Assembly: GCF_009856625.1 (NCBI RefSeq)
Contig: NZ_CP047241.1
Coordinates: 868,001-932,000, forward strand
Length of the DNA: 64,000 bases
Reading direction: 5' to 3'
DNA from: Aquitalea denitrificans
GTDB lineage: Bacteria; Pseudomonadota; Gammaproteobacteria; Burkholderiales; Chromobacteriaceae
Part shown: one piece after another, positions 17,375-26,666 of the stretch
Position numbering within the stretch: position 1 is the first letter of the stretch
How the letters are laid out: each line of letters opens with the position of its first letter
Notes under the pieces: generated by a model
Told to the model about the DNA's origin: nothing
Seen by the model: the letters and a program-made list of their open reading frames with translations, nothing else
Database searches by the model: none
Translations under genes and position numbers: made by a program

Positions 17375-18397
17375 ATGAGTCAAGCCCATGCTGCGCTGAT
17401 TGCCGCCTTGCCCAAAGCCGAGCTGCACCTGCATATCGAAGGAAGCCTGGAGCCGGAAATGATGTTCCGGCTGGCCGAGCGCAATAGCATCAGCCTGCCC
17501 TATCCCACGGTGGAAGCGGTGCGTGCCGCTTATGCTTTCGATAATCTGCAATCCTTCCTCGACCTCTACTACGCCGGTGCCGGCGTGTTGCAGACCGAGC
17601 AGGACTTTTACGATCTGACCTGGGCCTACTTGCTGCGCTGTCGAGACGACAAGGTAGTGCACACCGAGATTTTCTTTGATCCGCAAACCCATACCGAGCG
17701 CGGCATTGCCTTTGGCACGGCATACCAGGGTATCCGCCGGGCGCTGGACCAGGCACAGGCTCAGCTGGGCATCAGCTCACGGCTGATCATGTCCTTTTTG
17801 CGCCACCTGAGCGAAGAAGACGGTTTTACCGTGCTGGAGCAGGCGCGTCCCTATCTGGCCGGTATTGACGGTTTCGGTCTGGATTCCAGCGAGGTGGGCC
17901 ATCCGCCGGCCAAGTTTGCCCGCCTGTTTGCCGCCTGTCATCAACTGGGCCTGCCCTGCGTGGCCCATGCCGGCGAGGAAGGCCCGCCGGCCTATGTCTG
18001 GGAGGCGCTGGACCTGCTCAAGGTATGCCGCATCGACCACGGGGTGCGGGCGCTGGAAGATGCCGCCCTGGTGGCACGACTGGTGGCCAGCCGCATGCCG
18101 CTGACGGTATGCCCGTATTCCAATATCAAGCTGTGCGTGTTCGACCAACTGAAAGATCACAATCTGCGCCAGCTGCTGCAGGCGGGTTTGTGTGCCACGG
18201 TGAACTCGGATGACCCGGCCTATTTTGGTGGTTATGTGCAGGAAAACTATCTGGGCTGCGCGCGGGAACTGGGCCTGAGCAAGGCCGAGATCGTCCAGCT
18301 GTGCCAGAACGGCTTTGAAGCCAGCTGGCTGGCCCCGGAGGAAAAGGCGCACTGGCTGGCAGAGTGCACCCGCATTGCCGCCGGTTTTGCCGACTGA
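17375..18397 (+). CDS. adenine deaminase of the adenosine deaminase family
   Basis: A 340-residue TIM-barrel metal hydrolase. HLHIEGSLEPEMMF holds the two metal-binding histidines, HAGEEGPP the next His and the catalytic Glu, RIDHG a further His and NSDDPAYFGGY the final metal and substrate aspartates. GLDSSEVGHPPAKF replaces the segment seen in true adenosine deaminases and matches the adenine-specific branch (as in Pseudomonas aeruginosa PA0148), so hydrolysis of adenine to hypoxanthine plus ammonia is the favoured reaction. AGGA 8 bp before ATG 17375 fixes the start. It is monocistronic, followed by a bidirectional-looking terminator. Confidence 0.85.
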   Translation: MSQAHAALIAALPKAELHLHIEGSLEPEMMFRLAERNSISLPYPTVEAVRAAYAFDNLQSFLDLYYAGAGVLQTEQDFYDLTWAYLLRCRDDKVVHTEIFFDPQTHTERGIAFGTAYQGIRRALDQAQAQLGISSRLIMSFLRHLSEEDGFTVLEQARPYLAGIDGFGLDSSEVGHPPAKFARLFAACHQLGLPCVAHAGEEGPPAYVWEALDLLKVCRIDHGVRALEDAALVARLVASRMPLTVCPYSNIKLCVFDQLKDHNLRQLLQAGLCATVNSDDPAYFGGYVQENYLGCARELGLSKAEIVQLCQNGFEASWLAPEEKAHWLAECTRIAAGFAD

Positions 18398-18448
18398 GAC
18401 AGATCTTGTGCCAGCCATGCGCCATGCTTGTGGATGGTGCGGCAGCAT

Positions 18449-18475
18449 AAAAAGCCCCGGACTGCGGGGCTTTTT
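18449..18475. terminator. bidirectional rho-independent terminator
   Basis: A 6-bp perfect GC stem (GCCCCG/CGGGGC, loop GACTG) flanked by an A-run on the left and five T on the right. It sits between two convergent genes (adenine deaminase and a small secreted protein) and can serve both strands. Confidence 0.85.
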
Positions 18476-18487
18476 GCTTTGGTATTT

Positions 18488-18775
18488 TTACTGTTGTGGC
18501 GGCGGCTGATCTGGCCGGGCCGCCAGCTTGCCGTGAAAATCAACGCAGCGCGCCGGGATACTTTGACCATGCAGCTGGATCACCACCTTGTCACCCGGAT
18601 GCTTGCCGCCACAGGCAGCAAAGGCTTCCGGTGGCGGCTGATGGCCCTCGTGCGGCTGGCCTTGTGGTGGCGGCATATCGCCGTCGGCAGGTGGTGGCGG
18701 GCGGTCATCGGCACTGGCGATACCCGCCAGCAGTAGCCCGCACAGCAGCAGGGCAGGGTAATGGATGCGTGGCAT
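18488..18775 (-). CDS. small proline-rich secreted protein of unknown function
   Basis: A 95-residue protein. The first 22 residues form a signal peptide (PALLLCGLLLAGIASA, then DD), followed by a Pro/His-rich linker (DRPPPPADGDMPPP, HEGHQPPPEAF) and a short C-terminal region with two cysteines (AACGGKHPG and ARCVDFHG) that could form a disulphide. I do not recognise the family. The His/Pro content might suit metal binding, but that is speculation. GGAG upstream supports ATG 18775 over a longer non-signal frame. It is probably transcribed alone; the next gene upstream on the same strand ends 86 bp away. Confidence 0.6.
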   Translation of the reverse strand: MPRIHYPALLLCGLLLAGIASADDRPPPPADGDMPPPQGQPHEGHQPPPEAFAACGGKHPGDKVVIQLHGQSIPARCVDFHGKLAARPDQPPPQQ

Positions 18776-18861
18776 CGGTCGGGACTCCGGAGAATGGTTA
18801 CAGGACAAGACTAGCAAGCCTTGGCCTGGGTATTGCCGGGGTTTACCGCGTTTTGCAGTGG

Positions 18862-19896
18862 CTATGCCTGCCCGGCCAGCTGACGTGTCAGCTGTGCTGC
18901 CGGAATGGCATGGCAGCCGCTGGCGTTCTGGCCGCACCACAGCGGGCTGAAATCATCGCGGCCTTGTGCTTCTGCCGCAGCACGCAAGGGGGCGAGTGCT
19001 GCCGATGCCAGCGGAAAGGCGGGAGCTGCCGGATGGCGCGGTCCCAGCTCACGCATCAGCCGGTTGACGATGCCGCGTGCCGGTCTGCCGCTGTACAGCG
19101 TGGTGAGCGCTGTATGTGCCGCGCGCAACCCGGCCAGTGCCGTCCGGTGCAGCGGGCTGGTATCGGCCTCATCGCATAGCAGATAGGCCGTTCCCACCTG
19201 TACCCCGGCTGCGCCCAAGCGCATGGCGGCGGCAATCCCGGCGGCATCGGCAATGCCACCGGCGGCAATCACCGGCAGTGTTACTGCGGCCACCACTTGC
19301 GGTAGAAGGGCAAAGCTGCCCAGTTGGGTGTCCAGATCAAGATCAAGAAACATGCCGCGATGTCCGCCGGCCTCCAGCCCCTGCGCGATGATGGCATCGG
19401 CTCCATTGGCTGCCAGCCAGCGCGCCTCGGCCACGGTGGTGGCGGAGGACAGCACCTTGCAGCCGGCAGCCTTCACCTGCTGCAGCAGGGCGGGGGCGGG
19501 CAGGCCGAAGTGGAAGCTGACTACTGCCGGGCGGTAGTGGCTGACCAGATCGGCCATTTCCTGATTGAAGGGCAGGCGTTGCACACCACCTGCCGCGACG
19601 GCGGCGATGCCTTCCTGCTGGTAATAGGGCTGCAGCAGCGTCTGCCAGCCGGCCAGGCGGGCCGGGTCGTCTGCTGGCGGCTGATGGCAGAAGAAGTTGA
19701 GGTTATAAGGTTTCTTGCCCAGTACTTGCAGCGCTTGCAACTCGGCTTGCAACTGCGTACTGGACAGCATGGCGGCGGGTAGTGATCCCAGTGCGCCGGC
19801 TTCGCTCACGGCAATGGCGAGCCGGCTGCCCTGCACGCCGGCCATCGGGGCCTGAATGATGGGGAAGGGGATGTCCAGCCATTGCGTCAGCGTCAT
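18862..19896 (-). CDS. nitronate monooxygenase / NAD(P)H-dependent flavin oxidoreductase
   Basis: A 344-residue TIM-barrel FMN protein. PIIQAPMAGVQGSRLAIAV at the N-terminus, NLNFFCHQPP, GADAIIAQGLEAGGHRG (phosphate-binding loop and the usual catalytic His) and PVIAAGGIADAAGIAAAMRLGAAGVQVGTAYL are the landmarks of class I nitronate monooxygenases (formerly 2-nitropropane dioxygenases). It oxidises toxic propionate 3-nitronate or related nitronates in the cytoplasm. It lies alone between the small secreted protein and a divergent c-di-GMP gene 242 bp away. Confidence 0.88.
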   Translation of the reverse strand: MTLTQWLDIPFPIIQAPMAGVQGSRLAIAVSEAGALGSLPAAMLSSTQLQAELQALQVLGKKPYNLNFFCHQPPADDPARLAGWQTLLQPYYQQEGIAAVAAGGVQRLPFNQEMADLVSHYRPAVVSFHFGLPAPALLQQVKAAGCKVLSSATTVAEARWLAANGADAIIAQGLEAGGHRGMFLDLDLDTQLGSFALLPQVVAAVTLPVIAAGGIADAAGIAAAMRLGAAGVQVGTAYLLCDEADTSPLHRTALAGLRAAHTALTTLYSGRPARGIVNRLMRELGPRHPAAPAFPLASAALAPLRAAAEAQGRDDFSPLWCGQNASGCHAIPAAQLTRQLAGQA

Positions 19897-20138
19897 GTCC
19901 AGTCCTTGTGATGTCGGGATGAAGCAGCAGCATAGGCCAGTTCCAGCCTGCTGAACATGTTGTTGGCAGCGCTGGCCGGGGTGGTCGTATTGTGTAGCGT
20001 TGCCGCTACCTATGCGTATTTTGATGATGAATTGTCTGATTCTGACTGTGAAATCACTGTTTTTGCGCCATAATCAGGCAGCCATGCCCGTCCCGCTCGC
20101 TATCAGGGCAAATACGATAATAAAGGGCTGATAAAGCC

Positions 20139-23100
20139 ATGCTGACCGTCAAGAGCAAACTGCTGCTGCTCTCCCGTTATTACTGGCTGATCCTGCTGGT
20201 GTTCATTGCCGTTGTTGTCAGCTTCGTGCTGTATGTCCGGGCGGAGAAGGCCATTGACCGGGCCAACGAGGCCCGGCATGCATCGATTTTGCTGGCAGGC
20301 GAGTTGCGGCAGTCCAGCGACGATCTCACCCGCATGGTGCGCACCTATGTGGTGACGGGCAATCCGCTCTATCAGCAGCATTACCGCGAAATCCTGGCTA
20401 TCCGCGATGGCAAGGCTCCCCGACCAGTCGATTACCAGAGCAGCTACTGGGACCTGGTATTGGACGACGATAGACGACCACAGCTTTCCGCCCCGGCCCC
20501 CTCCTTGCTGCAACGCATGCGTGATGCTGGTTTTACCGCGGCTGAAATGGCCATGCTGGCCACTGCCAAGGCCAATTCCGATGCCCTGACCCGTACCGAG
20601 TGGGCGGCCATGCGGCTGGTGGCAGCCAATCCGCCTTTTGGCTCACCGCCACGGCAGCAAGCAATCCTGATGTTGCACGATGCCGCTTATCACCGTGCCA
20701 AGGCCGGTATCATGCAGCCGATTGCCCTTTTCAATCACATATCCGCGCAGCGCACGGCACAGGCGGTACATGATGCCGAGCGCTATGCCCTGCAACTGCG
20801 CTGCCTGTTCATTGCCCTTGTCCTGTTGCTGATTCCGCTGTTGTGGGGTTTGCGGCGCAATCTGTATGGCATTCTCGGTGCCACGGTGAGCGAGCTGCAT
20901 GCCAGCCTTGTCCGGTTGGGCAGCGGTGACTTTTCGCCCCCGGCATCCTTGTCGGCCTCCGCCGGTAACAGCATCATGGGCTGGCTGGCCGAGACCTGGC
21001 GCAAGCTGCAGCGGCTGGATGCAGAACGCCAGCTGGCGGATGCGCGCAACCAGCGCCTGACCGGGCTTTACAATGCCCTGAGCCAGTGCAACCAAGCCAT
21101 TGTCCGCAGCCGTGACGAGCGCGAGCTGTTCGAGCAGATCTGCCAGGCGGCGGTCATCCATGGTGGCATGAAGATGGTATGGGTCGGGCTGCTGGATGAG
21201 GAAGCCAGACATATCCGGCCGCTGTGTGCGTTTGGCAACGGCACGGAATACCTGTCCGACCTGCCGCTGGCGACTGACGAGGACAATCCGCTCAGCCACG
21301 GTCCCACCGGACGGGCTGTGCTGACCGGCATGGTGCAGTGGTGTCAGGACTTCCGTCACGATCCCACCACCGCCCCCTGGCATGCCCGCGCCGAACAATA
21401 TGGCTGGGGTTCCTCGGCTTCACTGCCTTTGCAGCGTGAGGGACGCATTATCGGTGCGCTGACCTTGTACAGTGCGGAAGCACATGCTTTCGATCTGGCC
21501 GCGCGCAAGCTGATCGAAGAAATGGTGATGGACGTGGATTATGCGCTGGACAGCTTCCAGCGCGAGCAAGCCCGGCAGCAAGCCAGTTCTGCCTTGCAGC
21601 AGAGTGAGCAGCGCCTGCGCACCATTATTGAAACCGAGCCGGAATGCATCAAGGTGGTGGGTCGGGACGGCCAGCTGCTGGAGATGAACCATGCCGGCAT
21701 GAACATGCTGGAAGTGGACAACCTGCAGCAGGTGCAGCAGCTGGGCTTGTTGCACTTCATCCGTCCGGAATACCACGCAGCCTTTAAACAGCTGCACCGG
21801 GATGTCATGGATGGCCAGAGCCGGACCCTGGAGTTTGAAATCACCGGCCTGCATGGCAGCCGGCGCTGGCTGGAAACCCATGCGGCCCCGATGCGGGCAG
21901 AGGACGGCAACATCAGCATGCAGCTGGCCATTACCCGCGACATCACCCAGCGCAAGCAGAACGAGCAGCACATCCGTTACCTGGCCCATTACGATGTACT
22001 GACCGGCCTGCCCAATCGCGTGATGCTGGAAGAACAGAGCCAGCAGGCGCTGCAGCAACTTGCCAGCAAGCAGGCCGCATTGGCGCTGATGTTTCTCGAT
22101 CTGGATCACTTCAAGGACATCAACGACTCGTTGGGCCACAGCGTGGGCGATGCCCTGCTGGTGCGGCTGGCGGCACGGCTGCGTGTGGTGATGCCCGAAG
22201 GCGCGCTGATATCCCGACTGGGTGGGGACGAGTTCATCCTGCTGCTGCCTGATGCCGGTGCCGCCGAGGCCGAACAGCTGGCACGCAAGCTGCTGGAAGA
22301 TATTGCCCGTCCCTGCCGGGTGGATCCTTACGATCTGAACGTGTCGGCCTCCATTGGCATTGCAATATATCCCGATGATGGCCAGGACCTGGAAACCCTG
22401 TCACGCCGCGCCGACGCCGCCATGTATCTGGCCAAGAAGGCCGGCCGCAGCTGCTACCGTTTCTACACTGCGGCCATTCAGGAAAAAGCCACGCGCCACC
22501 TGTTGCTGGTGAATGCGTTGCGCATGGCACTGGAACAGCAGCAATTCAGCATCCACTACCAGCCGCAGCTGGCGATGGAGGATGGCCGCCTGCTTGGTGC
22601 CGAGGCACTGCTGCGCTGGACTCACCCCGAACTGGGCAGCATTTCCCCGGGTGAGTTCATTCCGGTCGCTGAGGACTGCGGGCTGATCCTGCCATTGGGC
22701 GAGTGGGTATTGCGTCAGGCGGTACGCCAGGCAAGGCAGTGGCGTGATCAGGGATTGGAACTGGTGATGGCGGTCAACCTGTCGGCAGTGCAATTCCGTC
22801 AGACCGATCTGCCGACGCTGGTGGCACGTATTCTGCAGGAAGAAGGCTTGCCGGCCAGTTGCCTGGAACTGGAGCTGACCGAAGGCGTGGCCATGTACGA
22901 CCCACAACAGGCCATCGCCGTGATGAATGCCTTGTATGAACAGGGCATACGCATGTCTATCGATGATTTTGGCACCGGATATTCTTCGCTCAACCTGCTC
23001 AAGCAGTTCCGGGTGTACAAACTGAAAATCGACCAGTCCTTTGTGCGCGATATCGTTACCGATCCGGAAGACCGCGCCCTGGTGGCCGCCATCATCCACA

Positions 23101-23282
23101 TGGCAGACAGCCTGGGCCTGCTTACCATTGCCGAAGGCGTGGAAACTGCAGAACAGCTGGAGTTGCTGCGTACGCATGGCTGCAAGGAACTGCAAGGCTA
23201 TCTGTTCAGCCGTCCGCTGCCGGCTGCCGAATTCAGCCGTTATGCGCGTTTACACCAGGCTGCCGAGCCGATAACCGGCTGA
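20139..23282 (+). CDS. membrane GAF-PAS-GGDEF-EAL c-di-GMP enzyme
   Basis: A 1047-residue inner-membrane protein. Transmembrane helices at about 14-33 and 220-241 enclose a helical periplasmic sensor of about 185 residues; then a HAMP-like linker, GAF (about 310-460), PAS (about 480-610), GGDEF (about 620-785, intact GGDEF at 695-699, no RxxD inhibitory site) and EAL (about 797-1040, EAL at 822-824, with the DD of IDDFGTGYSS and TIAEGVETAEQ intact). Both activities are possible. The C-terminus ends with the usual LQGYLFSRPLP. It converges with the next c-di-GMP gene, with only 15 bp between stop codons. Confidence 0.88.
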   Translation: MLTVKSKLLLLSRYYWLILLVFIAVVVSFVLYVRAEKAIDRANEARHASILLAGELRQSSDDLTRMVRTYVVTGNPLYQQHYREILAIRDGKAPRPVDYQSSYWDLVLDDDRRPQLSAPAPSLLQRMRDAGFTAAEMAMLATAKANSDALTRTEWAAMRLVAANPPFGSPPRQQAILMLHDAAYHRAKAGIMQPIALFNHISAQRTAQAVHDAERYALQLRCLFIALVLLLIPLLWGLRRNLYGILGATVSELHASLVRLGSGDFSPPASLSASAGNSIMGWLAETWRKLQRLDAERQLADARNQRLTGLYNALSQCNQAIVRSRDERELFEQICQAAVIHGGMKMVWVGLLDEEARHIRPLCAFGNGTEYLSDLPLATDEDNPLSHGPTGRAVLTGMVQWCQDFRHDPTTAPWHARAEQYGWGSSASLPLQREGRIIGALTLYSAEAHAFDLAARKLIEEMVMDVDYALDSFQREQARQQASSALQQSEQRLRTIIETEPECIKVVGRDGQLLEMNHAGMNMLEVDNLQQVQQLGLLHFIRPEYHAAFKQLHRDVMDGQSRTLEFEITGLHGSRRWLETHAAPMRAEDGNISMQLAITRDITQRKQNEQHIRYLAHYDVLTGLPNRVMLEEQSQQALQQLASKQAALALMFLDLDHFKDINDSLGHSVGDALLVRLAARLRVVMPEGALISRLGGDEFILLLPDAGAAEAEQLARKLLEDIARPCRVDPYDLNVSASIGIAIYPDDGQDLETLSRRADAAMYLAKKAGRSCYRFYTAAIQEKATRHLLLVNALRMALEQQQFSIHYQPQLAMEDGRLLGAEALLRWTHPELGSISPGEFIPVAEDCGLILPLGEWVLRQAVRQARQWRDQGLELVMAVNLSAVQFRQTDLPTLVARILQEEGLPASCLELELTEGVAMYDPQQAIAVMNALYEQGIRMSIDDFGTGYSSLNLLKQFRVYKLKIDQSFVRDIVTDPEDRALVAAIIHMADSLGLLTIAEGVETAEQLELLRTHGCKELQGYLFSRPLPAAEFSRYARLHQAAEPITG

Positions 23283-23297
23283 CATCTGCAGCATGGC

Positions 23298-26200
23298 TCA
23301 GCCATCTGCCGCACTGGCTTGGGCAGCATAAGGCTGTGATTGCGCCAGCCAGCCAGGCAACTGACTGGCCGGCATTGCCTTGCTGAACAGGTAGCCCTGC
23401 ACGGCCAGACAACCTTGCGCCACCATGAAGTCGTATTGACCGCTGGTTTCCACCCCTTCGGCAATTACTGCCAGGCCCAGGCTTTGTCCCAGGGCGATCA
23501 CCGCCTTGCAGATGGCGGCATCATTGCTGTTCTCCAGTACATCCCGTACAAAGCTGCGGTCTATCTTCACCTGGTCCAGCGGCAGTTGCTTGAGGTAGGA
23601 CAGTGATGAGTAGCCGGTGCCAAAGTCGTCCAGGGCAAAGCTGATGCCCAGCGCGCGCAGGCTGTCCATTTTGCAGGCCGCATCGTTCAGCTTCATCAGC
23701 AGCAGGCTTTCGGTGATTTCCAGTTTCAGCAGTGCCGGGTTGGCACCGCTTTCCCGCAACAAACGGCTGACCCGGGCGACAAAGTCGGTTTGGTGGAACT
23801 GGCGGGCGCTGACATTCACGGCAATGCTCAGTTGCGCGGTGGCCGGGTGGTGCGCCCACTCGGCCAGCTGGATACAGGCTTGTTGCAGCACCCAGTGGTC
23901 GATGGCGAGAATCAGGTTGCTCTGTTCTGCCAGTGCGATGAAGGCCCCTGGCAGCATCAGCCCGTGTTGCGGGCTATGCCAGCGCAGCAGGGCCTCCACG
24001 CTGCGGCAGGGCTGGGCATGGTGGATTTGCGGCTGGTAGTACAGGCTGAATTCACCTTGTTCCAGCGCTTGGTGCAGCTCGGTCTCCAGCCGGGTGCGGG
24101 CGTTGATTTCCGCCTGCATCACCGGGTCGAAGAAACGCAGGGTATTACGCCCGGCCGACTTGGCCTGGTACATCGCCAGATCAGCCTGCTTGAGAATGTC
24201 CTCGCTGCTGCCGTTTTCGTCGGCAAACAGGGCAATGCCCAGGCTGGAGCTGCCACGATAGTCGTGGCCACACAGCTGGTAGGGCTGGTGTAGTGCAGCC
24301 AGAATCTTGCGGCCTACGGTTTCAGCCTCGCGCATGGCCTGATCGCGCTGTGTTCCCAGGTTTTCCAGCATGACGATGAACTCATCCCCGCCCAGCCGGG
24401 CGACGGTATCGCCGGTACGCAGGCAGCGCAGCAGGCGGCTGGCAACTTCCTGCAGCAGGATGTCGCCGATATCGTGGCCCATGGTGTCGTTCAGCGACTT
24501 GAAATTGTCCAGGTCCAGGAATAGCAGTGCACCGTATTCCTGCTGGCGGCGGGCGGCATCCAGCGCATGTTGCAACCGGTCTTGCAGCAGGCGGCGGTTG
24601 GGCAGGTGGGTGAGGGCATCGTAGAAGGCCAGGGTCTGGATTTCATCGGCAGCGGCCTTGCGCTCGGTAATGTCCTGGAAAATAGCCACGTAATGGCTGG
24701 TTTGCCCGGCGCTGTCCCTGACTGCGGTGATGGTGAGCCATTCCGGAAATACTTCACCGTTGCGGCGTGCATTCCAGATTTCCCCCTGCCAGGCACCCTT
24801 GTCCAGCAGGGATTGCCACAGTTGCTGATAAAAGGCGGCCGGATGGCGATGCGAACTGAGCACGGCAGGGGTCTTGCCCACCACATCCGCGCTGTCATAG
24901 CCGGTGATCTGGCAGAACGAGGGATTGACCCGCAGGATGATGCCGCCCGGATCGGTCACCATGATGCCTTCCTGGGTGAGAAAGGTGGTGGCGGCAATGC
25001 GCAGCTCCGCCTCCATGCGCTTATGGCGGCTGATATCGGCGATAAAACCGTACCACAGCACATCGTGACCATCCTGTTCCGGCATGGCATCCACCAGCAG
25101 CCATTTGATCTGGCCATCCGGCAGGCAGATGCGATATTCGGTACGCCATTGGGTCAGCGTGGCCGCCGAGTGCTGCAGGGCATCAAAAAAGCTGTCGCGG
25201 TCCTCGGGGTGAACCAGTTCGCGGATGGCATCGGCACTTTGGCTGACAGCTTCAGGCCGAATGCCGTAAATGTCGTAAAACGCTTCGCTGGCAAAGGGAA
25301 AGCAACCGTGGCCATCGGCAAATAGCCGGTACTGGAAAACCACGCCGGGAATCTGCGACACGATCTTGCGCAGCAGCTGGTTGGCGGCATGTTCGGCTGC
25401 TTTGTCTTCTTCGCGCTGGATGCGCTCGAGCAGACCGTTGAAGGACGCCGCCAGCAGGCCGACTTCATCGGCCCGGCTTACCGGCAAGGCTTGTCTGGGC
25501 AATTCGCCATCGCCCATGCGCGTCAGCAACTGGGTAGCTTCGCTGAGTGGCAGTAATTGACGGCGCAGCCACCACCAGCTCAGGCCACCAGCCAGCAGCG
25601 TTAGCAGCAAGGCCAGGCCAAACAGCTGGCGCTGCAGGGTGCGAATGGGGGCAAAGGCTTCTTCTGCCGGTAGTACCGACTGCATCAGCCAGCCGGTGGA
25701 CTTGATCTGTACGCTGGAGGACAGCTCCAGTACCCCGCGTGAACTCATGGCCACACCAGAGCCTTCTTCGCCATTGATATAGCGGTCGTATACCGGGTTG
25801 ACGCCAGGCGGTGGGCCGGGATTGAGCAGGCGCTGCTTGTCCGACGACATGATGTAGCGGCGGCTTTGCGGCGAGGTGATGAAAAAGCTGCCAGTGACAC
25901 CATATCTGGCCGAGCTGATGTCATCCAGGAAATTGGGCTGTGCCAGATTGGTCACGCCCATGATCATGCCCACCATTTCGCCTTTGTCATCCAGCAGCGG
26001 TTCCAGCATGGAAATCACCGGCTTGCCGGTGTGCAGCCCTTGCATGGGCTCGGTGATATGGCGCCCACCTTGCCGCATGGCTTGTTGGAAGAATGCGCGG
26101 TCAGCATAGGAACGACCATTGCGGCCCAGGCTCTCGGGTATGCTGGCTTTCACCATACCGTTTTTGTCCAGCACCATCACGCCCCAGTTGAACATCATCA

Positions 26201-26504
26201 GCAAAATGGGGCGGCGCAACAGTTCGGGCTGGATGGCTGCGGTGCTTAGCGGTTTGTTCTTGAACTGCTCGGTGAGAGACTGCAGCGCCAGTACGCGCTC
26301 CCTGACCGAGCGGTCCACTTCGCGTGCGGCCAGTGACACGGTGGAAAACTGCTGGGCCGAGATGGTGGCTTCCATCTGCTGGCGCAGACTGTGGCTGATC
26401 AGCAAGGTGGCCAGCCATAGGGTGACGACCAGTGCCAGCAGCATGCCAAGGGTAATGCGGGTGCGCAGGGAGCTCCTGCCATATGGGGGAAGTTGCGTGC
26501 TCAT
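23298..26504 (-). CDS. membrane dCACHE-HAMP-PAS-PAS-GGDEF-EAL c-di-GMP enzyme
   Basis: A 1068-residue protein with transmembrane helices at about 18-38 and 294-313 around a periplasmic double-CACHE sensor (the SYADRAFFQQAM and GKPVISMLEPL segments are typical), then HAMP, two PAS domains, GGDEF (GGDEF at 705-709, RTGD inhibitory site) and EAL (EAL at 837-839, DDFGTGYSS and VIAEGVETSGQ intact). Both enzymatic domains look functional. The CACHE ligand is unknown. Start 26504 is preferred because MSTQLPPYGRSSLRTRITLG precedes the first helix; ribosome-binding sequence is weak and an upstream ATG at 26594 is possible. The ammonium channel gene ends 162 bp upstream on the same strand. Confidence 0.87.
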   Translation of the reverse strand: MSTQLPPYGRSSLRTRITLGMLLALVVTLWLATLLISHSLRQQMEATISAQQFSTVSLAAREVDRSVRERVLALQSLTEQFKNKPLSTAAIQPELLRRPILLMMFNWGVMVLDKNGMVKASIPESLGRNGRSYADRAFFQQAMRQGGRHITEPMQGLHTGKPVISMLEPLLDDKGEMVGMIMGVTNLAQPNFLDDISSARYGVTGSFFITSPQSRRYIMSSDKQRLLNPGPPPGVNPVYDRYINGEEGSGVAMSSRGVLELSSSVQIKSTGWLMQSVLPAEEAFAPIRTLQRQLFGLALLLTLLAGGLSWWWLRRQLLPLSEATQLLTRMGDGELPRQALPVSRADEVGLLAASFNGLLERIQREEDKAAEHAANQLLRKIVSQIPGVVFQYRLFADGHGCFPFASEAFYDIYGIRPEAVSQSADAIRELVHPEDRDSFFDALQHSAATLTQWRTEYRICLPDGQIKWLLVDAMPEQDGHDVLWYGFIADISRHKRMEAELRIAATTFLTQEGIMVTDPGGIILRVNPSFCQITGYDSADVVGKTPAVLSSHRHPAAFYQQLWQSLLDKGAWQGEIWNARRNGEVFPEWLTITAVRDSAGQTSHYVAIFQDITERKAAADEIQTLAFYDALTHLPNRRLLQDRLQHALDAARRQQEYGALLFLDLDNFKSLNDTMGHDIGDILLQEVASRLLRCLRTGDTVARLGGDEFIVMLENLGTQRDQAMREAETVGRKILAALHQPYQLCGHDYRGSSSLGIALFADENGSSEDILKQADLAMYQAKSAGRNTLRFFDPVMQAEINARTRLETELHQALEQGEFSLYYQPQIHHAQPCRSVEALLRWHSPQHGLMLPGAFIALAEQSNLILAIDHWVLQQACIQLAEWAHHPATAQLSIAVNVSARQFHQTDFVARVSRLLRESGANPALLKLEITESLLLMKLNDAACKMDSLRALGISFALDDFGTGYSSLSYLKQLPLDQVKIDRSFVRDVLENSNDAAICKAVIALGQSLGLAVIAEGVETSGQYDFMVAQGCLAVQGYLFSKAMPASQLPGWLAQSQPYAAQASAADG

Positions 26505-26666
26505 GATTCCGGTTGCTGCCTGCGGGTGATGCTTGTTGTCAGCATAGCGGAGGCCATGCGCGCTGTGTGTCCTCTTGTCAGACAAAACCGACAAAGTCTG
26601 AGGCGGATCAAGCTTATGACAAGCTGGTCGAGCCTGCGCACCAGGCCCGACCAGCGCAGGATGGAA

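Noticed and set aside
17375..18397. Adenosine deaminase rather than adenine deaminase
   Set aside because: The GLDSSEVGHPP segment matches the adenine-specific branch. Specificity still needs assay.
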